Notes under the pieces: model-generated
What the model was told of the DNA's origin: nothing
Databases searched by the model: none
The model's input: the letters and a program-made list of their open reading frames with translations, nothing else
Position numbers and translations under genes: made by a program
Assembly: GCA_963846635.1 (NCBI GenBank)
Contig: CAWJXM010000021.1
Location: 1-64,000, forward strand
Origin: AP-15 sp963846635
GTDB lineage: Bacteria > Pseudomonadota > Alphaproteobacteria > ATCC43930 > CGMCC-115725
Direction: 5' to 3'
DNA length: 64,000 nt
Shown: piece after piece, positions 53,872 to 63,101 of the stretch
Layout: each line of letters starts with the position of its first letter
Numbering within the stretch: the stretch's first letter is position 1

Positions 53872-54711
53872 TCAACCCGTTCGGTTCGGCGATCGTGCAC
53901 CGCGGATGCCGGTGGCGAGGGCGCTGACATCAGCCAAAACGGCATCGACAAGACCAGGCTTGGCCCGCCCATTCGGATCGAGGTTAAGCGCCAAGCGCTG
54001 AACCAGCGCCGAACCGACGACCGCGGCATCCGCGGCGCACGCAACTGCCGCGGCTTGCTCGGGGTTCTTGATGCCAAAACCGACCACGACCGGCAAATCG
54101 GTAAACCGCCGCAGCCGCTCGACCGCAGCCGCCACTTCGGCCGAGTCGGCCGAGCGCGTGCCGGTAATCCCGGCGATCGCGACATAATAGATAAAGCCGC
54201 CGGCACCGCGGATGATCGACGGCAGCCGCTTTTCGTCGCTGGTCGGCGTCGCCAGCCGGATCACATCGAGGCCCGCGGCGCGCGCTGGCCCGGTCAGTTC
54301 GGAATCCTCTTCGGGCGGCAGATCGACGATGATCACGCCATCGACTCCAGCCGCTACGGCATCGTACGCGAAAGCCTCGGCGCCATAGCGATAGATCGGG
54401 TTGTAGTAGCCCATCAGCACGATTGGCGTCGTGTCGTCGTCGCGGCGCAGGGCGCGGACCATGCCCAAGGTGCGACGCAGCGTCATGCCGGCCTTCAAGG
54501 CGCGCTGGCCCGCGTCCTGGATTACCGGACCATCCGCCATCGGATCGGAGAAGGGCATGCCGATTTCGATCAGGTCGGCACCCGCCGCGGCGAGACCGGC
54601 AAACAGCCGGGTCGAGGTGTCGGGATCGGGATCACCCGCCGTCAAATAGGTGACGAGGCCGGCCCGTCCTTCGGCTCGCAGCGCTGCAAAGCGCTTTTCG
54701 ATGCGGCTCAT
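53872..54711 (-). CDS. trpA: Tryptophan synthase alpha subunit
   Basis: Cleaves indole-3-glycerol phosphate to indole for TrpB. The 279-residue barrel has the catalytic glutamate in LIEIGMPFSDPMADGP and the catalytic Asp in VDGVIIVDLPPEE; GFGIKNPEQAAAV is the phosphate site. Slightly longer than E. coli TrpA at the C-terminus. Separated from trpB by a palindromic repeat on the same strand. Confidence 0.96.
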   Translation of the reverse strand: MSRIEKRFAALRAEGRAGLVTYLTAGDPDPDTSTRLFAGLAAAGADLIEIGMPFSDPMADGPVIQDAGQRALKAGMTLRRTLGMVRALRRDDDTTPIVLMGYYNPIYRYGAEAFAYDAVAAGVDGVIIVDLPPEEDSELTGPARAAGLDVIRLATPTSDEKRLPSIIRGAGGFIYYVAIAGITGTRSADSAEVAAAVERLRRFTDLPVVVGFGIKNPEQAAAVACAADAAVVGSALVQRLALNLDPNGRAKPGLVDAVLADVSALATGIRGARSPNRTG

Positions 54712-54714
54712 CGC

Positions 54715-54790
54715 CCCTCACCCTCCCGCGGCTTCGCCACGGGTCCATCCCTCTCCCCGCTTGCGGGGAGAGGGAGGGGGGTGAGGGGCC
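54715..54790. repeat. Palindromic repeat, family E (copy 2), between trpB and trpA
   Basis: GCCCCTCACCCTCCC at one end and GGGAGGGGGGTGAGGGGC at the other, with the core CCCTCTCCCCGC-TTGC-GGGGAGAGGG. As an RNA hairpin in the trp transcript it could affect trpB/trpA ratio or RNA stability. Confidence 0.85.
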
Positions 54791-54818
54791 TGTGTGCCGG
54801 CGCCGATGTAATAGCGGG

Positions 54819-56030
54819 TCACAGCTTCACTCCGAGATGCTCGGCGACCGCGAAAATATCCTTGTCGCCGCGCCCGCACATATTCATCACGATCAGATGA
54901 TCGCGCGGCAGACCGGGGGCGATCTTGGCGACATGGGCGAGCGCGTGCGCCGGCTCCAATGCCGGGATGATGCCTTCGAGGCGGCTCGCCAGCTGAAACG
55001 CCTTGAGCGCCTCGCGGTCGGTGATCGCGACATATTGGACGCGTTCCAAATCGTGCAACCAGGCGTGTTCGGGGCCGATGCCGGGGTAATCGAGCCCGGC
55101 CGAGATCGAGTGCGCGTCGCGGATCTGCCCGTTCTCGTCCTGCAGTAGGTAGGTGCGGTTGCCATGCAGGACGCCGGGCATGCCGCCGTTGAGCGAGGCC
55201 GCATGCAACCCGGTCTCGATACCGTGGCCGCCGGCCTCGACGCCGATCATTGCGACCTCCGGGTCGTCGAGAAATGGGTGGAACAGCCCCATCGCGTTCG
55301 AACCACCGCCGATGCACGCCACCAAGGTATCGGGCAACCGGCCCTCGGCCTTGAGCAATTGCTCGCGGGTTTCGCGGCCGATCACCGATTGAAAGTCGCG
55401 CACCATCGCCGGATAGGGATGCGGGCCGGCAACCGTCCCGATCACGTAAAACGTATCCTCGACATGGGCCACCCAGTCGCGCAGGGCCTCGTTCATTGCA
55501 TCCTTGAGCGTCGCCGTGCCCGAATGCACCGGTATGACTTCGGCGCCGAGCAATTTCATGCGGAACACATTGGGCTTTTGCCGCTCGATGTCGGTGGCGC
55601 CCATATAGACGACGCAAGGCAGGTCAAAGAGCGCGCAGGCGGTCGCGGTCGCCACCCCGTGCTGCCCGGCACCGGTTTCGGCGATGATGCGGCGCTTGTC
55701 CATGCGGCGCGCCAGCAAGGTTTGCCCGAGCACGTTGTTGATCTTGTGCGCCCCGGTGTGGTTGAGCTCGTCGCGCTTCAGATAGAGCTTGGCGCCGCCG
55801 AAATGCCGGGTCAGCCGCTCGGCGAAATAGAGCGGGCTCGGCCGCCCGACATAATGTTCGAGGTAGTAATCGAGCTCGCGCTGAAAGCCCGGGTCGCGGC
55901 GGGCGTCGTCATAAGCCGCCTCGACCGCGAGGACCAACGGCATCAAGGTCTCGGCGACAAAGCGACCGCCGTAAATGCCAAAATGCCCGCGCTCGTCGGG
56001 CCCGCCGCGAAACGTATTTGGTACCTGCAT
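54819..56030 (-). CDS. trpB: Tryptophan synthase beta subunit
   Basis: Joins indole and serine to tryptophan with PLP. About 403 residues: PLP lysine in NHTGAHKINNVLGQ, AETGAGQHGVATA, and the phosphate-binding GGGSNAMGLFHPF. The frame is open 53 codons further upstream, but family similarity begins at MQVPNTFRGGPDERG, with AGGAAGG just before. All catalytic features are intact. Confidence 0.96.
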   Translation of the reverse strand: MQVPNTFRGGPDERGHFGIYGGRFVAETLMPLVLAVEAAYDDARRDPGFQRELDYYLEHYVGRPSPLYFAERLTRHFGGAKLYLKRDELNHTGAHKINNVLGQTLLARRMDKRRIIAETGAGQHGVATATACALFDLPCVVYMGATDIERQKPNVFRMKLLGAEVIPVHSGTATLKDAMNEALRDWVAHVEDTFYVIGTVAGPHPYPAMVRDFQSVIGRETREQLLKAEGRLPDTLVACIGGGSNAMGLFHPFLDDPEVAMIGVEAGGHGIETGLHAASLNGGMPGVLHGNRTYLLQDENGQIRDAHSISAGLDYPGIGPEHAWLHDLERVQYVAITDREALKAFQLASRLEGIIPALEPAHALAHVAKIAPGLPRDHLIVMNMCGRGDKDIFAVAEHLGVKL

Positions 56031-56193
56031 CATCCTTCCTCTCGGCCCCGGAGCATGCATCATGGAGCCCTCCGGGGCACGCAGAAACTCGGCTCTCGGC
56101 TGCGGGGGCGGCCTTGCGACACGCTCGAATCTCGGCTCGCTCCAGCGCCGCTCGCCAAGCAAGAGATGGAATGCCGATCGCCGACACAATTGC

Positions 56194-57198
56194 TCAGCCG
56201 TTCGGGAGCCATTCGTGATCGGCGATCCACTCGAGCGCCGCGCCGTGTGGATCGGTCCAAGCTACCGGGGCACCATTCACCGACATCAGGAACTGACCCT
56301 GAATGCGGGCCGATTCGGATCGGCTGCCGATTTCCGGAAAGACCTGTGGGGATTCGTTCGAGATCCAATAAGAGCACAATGAAGTGACGCGTCGAGCAAA
56401 AGCCTGCCTTTCCGCGCGATCGGCAACATAGGCGAGGACCGCGGTATGAAAGACCACGAGGGTGGCGGTAGCAGGGGCCTCGCCGCAGAGCCGACGAAGA
56501 TCATCGCCTCGCAGATCGCCCTTCACAATTCGCGGCCGGTATGCCGCGGTGATGCGCAGAGCGGACCGGAGATTTGCAAGCCGCGTTGTCTGCTCAGGCC
56601 AGACCAGCGCTTCCAGCCAGCTCACCTGCGAGGGATCCGCGGCGTCGACCGGGTTGAGGTCGAGGCCGGCCCGCCAGACGACCCGCGGCATCGCCTTGGG
56701 CAGCGGCGCCGTTGCGTTCGTCGCGCAGCTGAACACTGGGTACACGATGCCCGTTTCCAAAGGGAGGATCAGCCGCCCGCCGTAATCGTAGCCGTAGCAA
56801 TCGGGGAGCAGACACAGCCCTGCAGATGCGCCGACCTCGATCAGCGCGAGGGGCTGCGGCAAGCGCGCGAGCACCGGCAACAGGGGGGCGCATCTTGCAG
56901 GCTCGTTGGTCTGCGTCGAGCGCGCCAGCATGACCGAGCGAACAGCATCAGCATTGGCCAACAGATTGGCGCGGAACCGAGGCCAGTCCTCGGGTGCGCC
57001 AAACAGGTGGCGCATCGCGGCAAGCAGCAGGTTTGGCTGCCGTTTCTCGCGCGGCAAGCCCATCAGGAAGTCGAGCGTGGCGGCGTCGCCTGCAACTGCC
57101 CGCGCCAGCGCTTCGTAAAGCGGAGAGCGACCCCTGGCCTCCGTCTCGGCAAAGCGCAGGTATTGGACCGAAAGGGCGGCACGCTCGGGTTCACTCAT
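56194..57198 (-). CDS. DUF2332 family protein inserted in the trp operon
   Basis: A 334-residue soluble protein matching DUF2332: QYLRFAETEARGRSPLYEALA at the start, then RFRANLLANADAV and a central LIEVGASAGLCLLPDCYGYDYGG. The GASAGL segment recalls an SAM- or nucleotide-binding loop but no activity is known. It lies between trpF and trpB on the same strand, splitting the usual trpFBA order. The cause and any link to tryptophan synthesis are unknown. Confidence 0.87.
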   Translation of the reverse strand: MSEPERAALSVQYLRFAETEARGRSPLYEALARAVAGDAATLDFLMGLPREKRQPNLLLAAMRHLFGAPEDWPRFRANLLANADAVRSVMLARSTQTNEPARCAPLLPVLARLPQPLALIEVGASAGLCLLPDCYGYDYGGRLILPLETGIVYPVFSCATNATAPLPKAMPRVVWRAGLDLNPVDAADPSQVSWLEALVWPEQTTRLANLRSALRITAAYRPRIVKGDLRGDDLRRLCGEAPATATLVVFHTAVLAYVADRAERQAFARRVTSLCSYWISNESPQVFPEIGSRSESARIQGQFLMSVNGAPVAWTDPHGAALEWIADHEWLPNG

Positions 57199-57331
57199 AT
57201 TGCGGTTGGGCCTCGCCTCTCGCCGCTCACGGCGTCCAAACACACCGGCAGGGAGCGAGCTGTCACGGAAGCATCGCCTCCTGTTGTGGGTCGCTGATTG
57301 TTGGTCGGCCCGGCGCCGAATCTCGCCTCTG

Positions 57332-57979
57332 TCATTGAAGGGCGCGGGCGGCGGTGAGAAAGGCGCGGATCTTGGCAGGGTCTTTTACCCCGGGGCGGCT
57401 TTCGACACCGGAGGACACATCGACGATCACCGCCCCCGAGGCGCCAACAGCCTCGGGCAGGATGTCGGCGGTCAGCCCGCCGGAAAGCATCCAGGGCAGC
57501 CGCCATGCCTGGCCGGCGATCAATCCCCAATCGAAGGCGAGACCGTTGCCGCCGGGCAAGGCGTTCGGCCGCCGCGGCGGCTTGGCGTCGAATAACAACA
57601 AATCGGCGACGCTTTCGTAAGAGGCCGCAGTATCGACATCGCCTTCGTCGGCGATCGCAACCGCTTTGATGATGTGGCATCCAAACCGCGCCCTAGCTTC
57701 GGCTACCCGTTCGGCGCTCTCGTGGCCGTGGAGTTGCAGCATATCGAGCGACATTGCGTCGAGAACCGCGGCGATCGCATTGTCATCCGCGTTGACAAAC
57801 AGCCCGACCCGCACGACGCCCGCCGGGACCCCGGCGCATAGCCTTGCCGCGCGCTGCGGCGTTACCGCCCGGGGGCTTGGCGGATAAAAGACGAATCCGA
57901 GATAGGCGGCCCCACCCTCGACCGCGGCTGCAACCCCCGCTTCGCTCGTCAGCCCGCAAATCTTGGCGGCAACACCCAT
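57332..57979 (-). CDS. trpF: Phosphoribosylanthranilate isomerase
   Basis: Third step of tryptophan synthesis from anthranilate. A 215-residue TIM barrel with the catalytic cysteine in AKICGLT, catalytic Asp in LLFDAKPP, LQLHGHE and the C-terminal phosphate-binding DVSSGVESRPGVKDPAKI. It starts 8 bp after phaR, suggesting a phaR-trpF-DUF2332-trpB-trpA transcript. Confidence 0.96.
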   Translation of the reverse strand: MGVAAKICGLTSEAGVAAAVEGGAAYLGFVFYPPSPRAVTPQRAARLCAGVPAGVVRVGLFVNADDNAIAAVLDAMSLDMLQLHGHESAERVAEARARFGCHIIKAVAIADEGDVDTAASYESVADLLLFDAKPPRRPNALPGGNGLAFDWGLIAGQAWRLPWMLSGGLTADILPEAVGASGAVIVDVSSGVESRPGVKDPAKIRAFLTAARALQ

Positions 57980-57987
57980 TGCCGCCG

Positions 57988-58602
57988 CTATCCCTTGCTA
58001 CCTTCGCGGTTGCGTTCCATCGCTTCGAGCTGACGGGTCAGCTGATCGATCTGCGCTTCGAGGCGCTTTAGTCGCGGGTCCTCTTCAGCAGCCGGCGGCG
58101 GCGCGTCGCCCGATTTCTGCTTTTCCTCGGCCGCGTAAGGCGCCAGCATCTTCAGCGCGCGGTCGAACAACGCCATGTTCTGTTTGCCCATCTCTTCAAA
58201 CTGGCCAAACGGAAACAAGCCGAACGTCGCCTGCAGGCTCTTGCGCATCTGCTCCTGATTGCGGTTGAAGGCAATCATCGCCTGTTCGAGGTAACCGGGT
58301 ACCAGGAATTGCATGCTGTCGCCGTAAAATGAAATCAGCTGGCGCAAAAAGCTGATCGGCAACAGGTTTTGACCACCCTTCTGCTCCTGTTCGACGATAA
58401 TCTGCGTCAGTACCGAGCGGGTGATGTCCTCGCCGGTCTTGGCATCATGCGCCACAAAATCAACCCCCTCTTTGATCAATTTAGCAAGGTCGTCGAGGGT
58501 GACATAACTGCTTGTCGCGGTGTTGTAGAGTCGCCGGTTGGCGTATTTCTTGACGATGACGGGCTTCTTCACAGCGCGCGTGTCGCTGGTCGGGGTATTC
58601 AT
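57988..58602 (-). CDS. phaR: Polyhydroxyalkanoate synthesis regulator PhaR
   Basis: A 204-residue repressor that binds DNA and PHA granules and controls phasin and granule genes. The N-terminal DNA-binding part is VIVKKYANRRLYNTATSSYV, followed by the PHB-accumulation regulatory domain with LTQIIVEQEQKGGQNLLP. The C-terminus has a short coiled coil (RLKRLEAQIDQLTRQLEAM). AGGGAAGA precedes the ATG. Divergent to a PHA-synthase-like gene, consistent with a storage-polymer role. Confidence 0.95.
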   Translation of the reverse strand: MNTPTSDTRAVKKPVIVKKYANRRLYNTATSSYVTLDDLAKLIKEGVDFVAHDAKTGEDITRSVLTQIIVEQEQKGGQNLLPISFLRQLISFYGDSMQFLVPGYLEQAMIAFNRNQEQMRKSLQATFGLFPFGQFEEMGKQNMALFDRALKMLAPYAAEEKQKSGDAPPPAAEEDPRLKRLEAQIDQLTRQLEAMERNREGSKG

Positions 58603-58736
58603 GTGCGCACCATCTTCCCTCGGGATCGGACCCCGCTGCCAAGATACCGCGTTTTGGCCAAATCGCCTCACTAAACCCGGGCTGGCCGGGCCGGGGCGCG
58701 TTTTTGCGGCAGTGACAAGGGAATATATTGCAGTTG

Positions 58737-59054
58737 ATGACCGACCCCCAAGACCTCGCCCGTCGCTACTTGGCGCTGTGGGAGGAATATCTGACGGCGG
58801 TTCTAACCGATACCGCGGGCGTACCGCCATTACGGGGCGGGGCATTCGGCCGCCCACAACCCGATGAGCAGGGCCGAGATCCCGGATCGGCGGCTGGCGC
58901 CCCGCCCGCTGCCCGCGCATCTGACCAGCGCGTTCGGCCTATGGCTGAGCTCGCGCACCGCCTTGCCGCTTTTGAAGACCGTCTCGCAACTCTCGAACGA
59001 GACCGCTCGACGTCTGCACGCTCTCGCCGGCGAAATCGACGCGCTCGGGTTTGA
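58737..59054 (+). CDS. Small PHA-locus protein overlapping the next gene
   Basis: A 105-residue protein opening with DPQDLARRYLALWEEYLTAVL and closing with a coiled-coil LAHRLAAFEDRLATLERD and a basic tail, the layout of small alphaproteobacterial proteins upstream of PhaC-like hydrolases. It overlaps the downstream gene by about 190 bases in another frame; both frames look protein-like. Alternatively only its first part is real and the overlap reflects a lost stop or frameshift. Confidence 0.55.
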   Translation: MTDPQDLARRYLALWEEYLTAVLTDTAGVPPLRGGAFGRPQPDEQGRDPGSAAGAPPAARASDQRVRPMAELAHRLAAFEDRLATLERDRSTSARSRRRNRRARV

Positions 59055-60081
59055 GCCTGTCGCTGCGGCGCTCGACGCCGAAATCGCGCGCCGCGCGACC
59101 GCCTTCATCGACGGGCTGGAGGCCTATCGCAACCATCCCTATCGCCGAGCCGCCTCAACTCCTCCGGTCATTTGGCAGGAAGGCGCCTCCCGCCTGCTCG
59201 ATTATGGCGATGATAGCGCCGAGCGGGCCGTGTTTATCGTGCCGTCTCTGATTAATCGCTATTACGTCCTCGATTTGTTGCCCGAGCGCAGCTTTGTGCG
59301 CCATCTCGCCGGCCATCGCCTGCGGCCGCTCGTCATCGATTGGGGTGAGCCGGGCCCGTTCGAATGCACGCTCGATTTGAGTGCGCATGTCGAACGTCTC
59401 GACCGCGCTTTTGCCGCCGCGGCGCGATCCGTCGGAAAACCGCTGGCGCTTCTCGGCTATTGCATGGGTGGTCTTCTTGCTTTGCCGCTGGCACTGCGGC
59501 ATCAGGATAAGGTTTCGTGCATCGCCCTGCTTGCAACGCCCTGGAATTTTGATGCGGGACGGCGGTTCGGCCGGCACCTGGTCCGGTTTTTCGATGATTA
59601 TTTGGGCACACTCGAGGCGCCGGCACTGCCGGTCGAGATCATACAAAGCCTGTTCTTCTGGCTCGACCCGTTTCTTGCGCAACGGAAATTCGTGCGTTTT
59701 TCGACGCTCGACCCGGCGAGCGACGCGGCCCGCAACTTTGTCGCGCTCGAAGATTGGCTTAATGACGGTGTGCCGCTCTCGAAGGCGGTGGCCCATGAAT
59801 GCCTGCGCTCGTGGTATCGCGACAATGCTCCGGGACGCGGGCTCTGGCAGCTCGCCGCCCGGAGGGTGCGTCCGGAACATCTGCGCCGGCCGGTGATCAT
59901 CGTAATCCCCGACCACGACCGGATCGTGCCGCCGCTATCGGCCGAGGCGCTGGCAACGGCAATACCGCATTGCGAGGTGCTGCGCCCGGCACTCGGGCAT
60001 ATCGGCATGATGGCAGCCGCCCGCGCTCCCGATACCTTGTGGAGCTCGCTTACGATGCGGCTGATGCGCTTAGGGGTTTAG
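58864..60081 (+). CDS. PHA synthase-like alpha/beta hydrolase
   Basis: A 405-residue PhaC-like protein, possibly a short synthase or a PHB-related acyltransferase. The lipase-box-like nucleophile is a cysteine in LLGYCMGGLLALPLAL (G-x-C-x-G, as in PHA synthases), with Asp in VIPDHDRIVPP and a His in LGHIGMM. It lacks the roughly 200-residue N-terminal domain of class I PhaC. Beside phaR, a role in PHA metabolism is likely. The start is uncertain because of the overlap with the small upstream gene. Confidence 0.88.
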   Translation: MSRAEIPDRRLAPRPLPAHLTSAFGLWLSSRTALPLLKTVSQLSNETARRLHALAGEIDALGFEPVAAALDAEIARRATAFIDGLEAYRNHPYRRAASTPPVIWQEGASRLLDYGDDSAERAVFIVPSLINRYYVLDLLPERSFVRHLAGHRLRPLVIDWGEPGPFECTLDLSAHVERLDRAFAAAARSVGKPLALLGYCMGGLLALPLALRHQDKVSCIALLATPWNFDAGRRFGRHLVRFFDDYLGTLEAPALPVEIIQSLFFWLDPFLAQRKFVRFSTLDPASDAARNFVALEDWLNDGVPLSKAVAHECLRSWYRDNAPGRGLWQLAARRVRPEHLRRPVIIVIPDHDRIVPPLSAEALATAIPHCEVLRPALGHIGMMAAARAPDTLWSSLTMRLMRLGV

Positions 60082-60124
60082 CTTAACCGAGTCTTACGAG
60101 TTTTGGGCGAGGATTTGCCGCGCG

Positions 60125-61165
60125 GTGGATATACCGACCGCGAAGATGGCCGATCGGCAGCCCAGAATGCGAATACCGCAGCAATATCCGCGCTTGGCTA
60201 CCGCAGCGCAGCCGCAGCTCACGGTTGTGGTCCCGATCTACAATGAGGCGGAGAGTATTCCGCTGTTTCTTGAGAGCCTAATCGACCAATTGGAGATGAT
60301 CGACCGCGACTATGAAGTGATCGCGGTCGATGATGGCAGCCGTGACCGATCGCAGGAGCTCCTATCCGAGGCGGCAGCACGTTACCGGCGGCTCAAGGTG
60401 ATCCAGTTTCGCCATAATGCGGGCCAGACAGCCGCTTTGATGGCGGGGATCGACCATGCCAGCGGCGAGGTGATCGTAACGATCGATGCCGACCTGCAAA
60501 ACGATCCGCGCGACATTCCGCTGCTCTTGGCCAAGCTCGCGGAGGGTTACGACGTGGTCTCTGGGTGGCGCCGCGTTCGCCAAGACGCCGCGATCCGCCG
60601 CAATCTCATCAGCCGTATCGCCAACCGGATCATCTCGCGGCTCTGCGGTGTCCGGCTGCACGATTATGGCTGTGCGCTAAAGGCCTACCGCAAGGAGGTG
60701 CTGCAAGGGATGCGCCTCTATGGTGAGATGCATCGCTTTGTCCCGATCTATGCTTCCTGGATGGGCGCAAAGGTCGTCGAAATACCGGTGCGCCACCAAG
60801 CGCGTCAGTTTGGCGCGTCGAATTACGGGCTCGGCCGTGTTCTTAAAGTCATTCTTGATCTGCTTGTCGTGAAATTTTTTTCACGATATCTCGTCAAGCC
60901 GATCTACGTGTTTGGCGGAGTGGCAATGATCTTTATGCTGAGCGCGAGCTTGGCGTTTTTATATATGATTTATCTAAAATTCGGCGAAGGCCTGTACATG
61001 ATACAGACACCGCTGCCGGTGCTGTCGGCGATGCTGTTCGTACTCGCAGTCGTCACCCTGCTAATGGGCATCCTCTCTGAAATCATGGTGCGGACTTATT
61101 TCGAGTCGCAGGGCCTTCTTCCGTATCACATACGCCGCAAGATCAATTTCGACGATCGGCCCTGA
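60125..61165 (+). CDS. Family 2 glycosyltransferase with C-terminal membrane helices
   Basis: A 346-residue polyprenyl-phosphate glycosyltransferase of the DPM1/ArnC type that transfers a sugar to a lipid carrier on the cytoplasmic face. VVVPIYNEAESIP opens the GT-A fold, with VDDGSRD and the metal-binding DADLQNDP; the C-terminus has two membrane helices (about residues 265-285 and 300-325). A GTG at 60125 or an ATG at 60146 may start it. It precedes an asparagine-synthetase-like gene and a methyltransferase in what looks like a surface-glycan cluster. Confidence 0.92.
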   Translation: MDIPTAKMADRQPRMRIPQQYPRLATAAQPQLTVVVPIYNEAESIPLFLESLIDQLEMIDRDYEVIAVDDGSRDRSQELLSEAAARYRRLKVIQFRHNAGQTAALMAGIDHASGEVIVTIDADLQNDPRDIPLLLAKLAEGYDVVSGWRRVRQDAAIRRNLISRIANRIISRLCGVRLHDYGCALKAYRKEVLQGMRLYGEMHRFVPIYASWMGAKVVEIPVRHQARQFGASNYGLGRVLKVILDLLVVKFFSRYLVKPIYVFGGVAMIFMLSASLAFLYMIYLKFGEGLYMIQTPLPVLSAMLFVLAVVTLLMGILSEIMVRTYFESQGLLPYHIRRKINFDDRP

Positions 61166-61169
61166 CGCA

Positions 61170-63101
61170 ATGTGCGGGTTGGCCGGGTTCGCTGGCCGCG
61201 GCGATCGCGCCGACCTCGAACATATGACCGCGGCGCTAACACACCGGGGGCCCGATGGTCACGGCTTTTACATCGACCACGATCGACGAGTTTATCTCGG
61301 CCATCGCCGACTGGCGATCCTCGACCTCGCCGCCGGTGAACAGCCGATGTGGAACGAGGACGGTCAGGTGGCCGTCATCTTTAACGGCGAAATCTATAAT
61401 CACCACGAATTGCGGCAACAGCTGATCCTCCGCGGACACCGCTTTTCTTCTGATCATTCGGATACCGAAGTTCTGGTGCACGGATGGGAGGAATGGGCCG
61501 AAGATTTGCCGGTGCATCTGAATGGCATGTTTGCGTTCGCTATTTATGACCGCCGGCAGGCGTGCCTATTTCTGGCGCGCGACCGCTTCGGCGAGAAGCC
61601 GCTCTACTTTTCTCATCGATCGGGGCTGTTCGCTTTTGCCAGTGAGTTGAGCGCGCTGGCCCGTCATGCCGCGATCCCGCATTCGATCGATCCGCGCGCT
61701 CTGCAAAAGCTGTTCGCTTACGGCTATATCCCTGCGCCCTGCGCGCTATTGGCGGGTGTACAAAAGCTGCCGGGCGGGCATTGGCTCCGCTTCGATTTAC
61801 GCGATTCCGCGCTGCGCCAGCGGGCATACTGGCAGTTCCGCCTCGAACCCAATGACAGCCTCGGCGCCGAGGATGAGTCCCGGCTGATCGAGGAGCTTGC
61901 GGCATTACTCGGTCAAGCAGCGCGACGGCGGCTGATGAGTGATGTCCCGCTTGGTGTTTTTCTGTCGGGCGGGATCGACTCGAGCCTCGTGCTGGCTGCG
62001 CTCGCCGCTGCCAAGCCGAGCGACCGCTTCGAGACATTCACGATCGGCTTTGCCGAGCCTTCGTTTGACGAGCGCCACTACGCGCGCGCTGTCGCCGCCC
62101 GTCTCGGCTCGCACCATTGCGAGCGCGTGCTCGAAATCGATCAGATGCGCGAACTGATGCCGGTCGTGCTCCGCCATCTCGACGAGCCGCTAGGAGATGC
62201 ATCCATTCTGCCGACCGCGATGCTCAGTGCCTTTGCTCGGGAAAAGATTACCGTCGCGCTGACCGGCGATGGCGGCGACGAGTTGTTTGCGGGCTACGAC
62301 CCGTTCTTGGCGCTGAAACCGGCAGCACTTTACGCTGGTTTGATGCCGGCCTGGGGTCACCGGGGTCTGCGCCGGTTGGCTGATCTGCTGCCGATCTCGC
62401 CGGCCAATATGAGCCTCGATTTCAAGCTGCGCCGCAGCCTGATGGGCCTCTGCTATCCGGCTAACATGCGCCTGCCGGTGTGGATGGCGCCAGTCGAGCC
62501 GCGCGATTTGGCCGAGTTGCTTGAAGCTCCGGTTCGCGTCGAGGAGGTCTATGAGGAGGCGATTGCGCTGTGGGATTCGGGCGACGGCAAACCTCCGGTC
62601 GACCGCGCGCTCGAGTTCTTCACCACTTTTTATCTTCAGGATGACATCCTAATGAAGGTCGACCGCGCCGCGATGATGCATTCGCTCGAGACCCGCGCGG
62701 TCTTTCTCGATAACGACCTCGTCGATTTTTGCCGGCGGCTGCCCAATCATTTCAAGCTGCGCAACGGCGAGCGGAAGTACCTGCTGAAGCAGGTGGCCCG
62801 CCGTCAGCTGCCGGCGGCGATATCGGACCGAAAGAAAAAAGGCTTTGGCATTCCGCTCACCACGTGGCTGCGCAGCGGGGCGGTGGAGCCGCCGCTTCGG
62901 CCGATTGACGGGATCCGCCTCGGCTGGGCCCGGCAGGCGTGGGATGATCATCGCGCCGGCCGCGCCGACCGGCGGCTCTTTCTGTGGACCTGGCTCAGCC
63001 TGCAGCACGTGACCGAGACCATGGCGACGAGCGGTCCCGAGATGCCGCTTGCGTCTGGGACCTCCCCGATCGAATCCATCGCGGCCGTGCCGGCGCGATG
63101 A
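61170..63101 (+). CDS. asnB: Asparagine synthase (glutamine-hydrolysing) family amidotransferase
   Basis: A 643-residue protein with Cys2 as the glutaminase nucleophile (MCGLAGFAG), glutamine-binding RLAILDL and FNGEIYNH, and a synthetase domain with the PP-loop SGGIDSS. The size and the position between a glycosyltransferase and a methyltransferase suggest a surface-polysaccharide amidotransferase rather than the housekeeping asparagine enzyme, as in exopolysaccharide loci. It begins 4 bp after the GT2 gene. Confidence 0.92.
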   Translation: MCGLAGFAGRGDRADLEHMTAALTHRGPDGHGFYIDHDRRVYLGHRRLAILDLAAGEQPMWNEDGQVAVIFNGEIYNHHELRQQLILRGHRFSSDHSDTEVLVHGWEEWAEDLPVHLNGMFAFAIYDRRQACLFLARDRFGEKPLYFSHRSGLFAFASELSALARHAAIPHSIDPRALQKLFAYGYIPAPCALLAGVQKLPGGHWLRFDLRDSALRQRAYWQFRLEPNDSLGAEDESRLIEELAALLGQAARRRLMSDVPLGVFLSGGIDSSLVLAALAAAKPSDRFETFTIGFAEPSFDERHYARAVAARLGSHHCERVLEIDQMRELMPVVLRHLDEPLGDASILPTAMLSAFAREKITVALTGDGGDELFAGYDPFLALKPAALYAGLMPAWGHRGLRRLADLLPISPANMSLDFKLRRSLMGLCYPANMRLPVWMAPVEPRDLAELLEAPVRVEEVYEEAIALWDSGDGKPPVDRALEFFTTFYLQDDILMKVDRAAMMHSLETRAVFLDNDLVDFCRRLPNHFKLRNGERKYLLKQVARRQLPAAISDRKKKGFGIPLTTWLRSGAVEPPLRPIDGIRLGWARQAWDDHRAGRADRRLFLWTWLSLQHVTETMATSGPEMPLASGTSPIESIAAVPAR

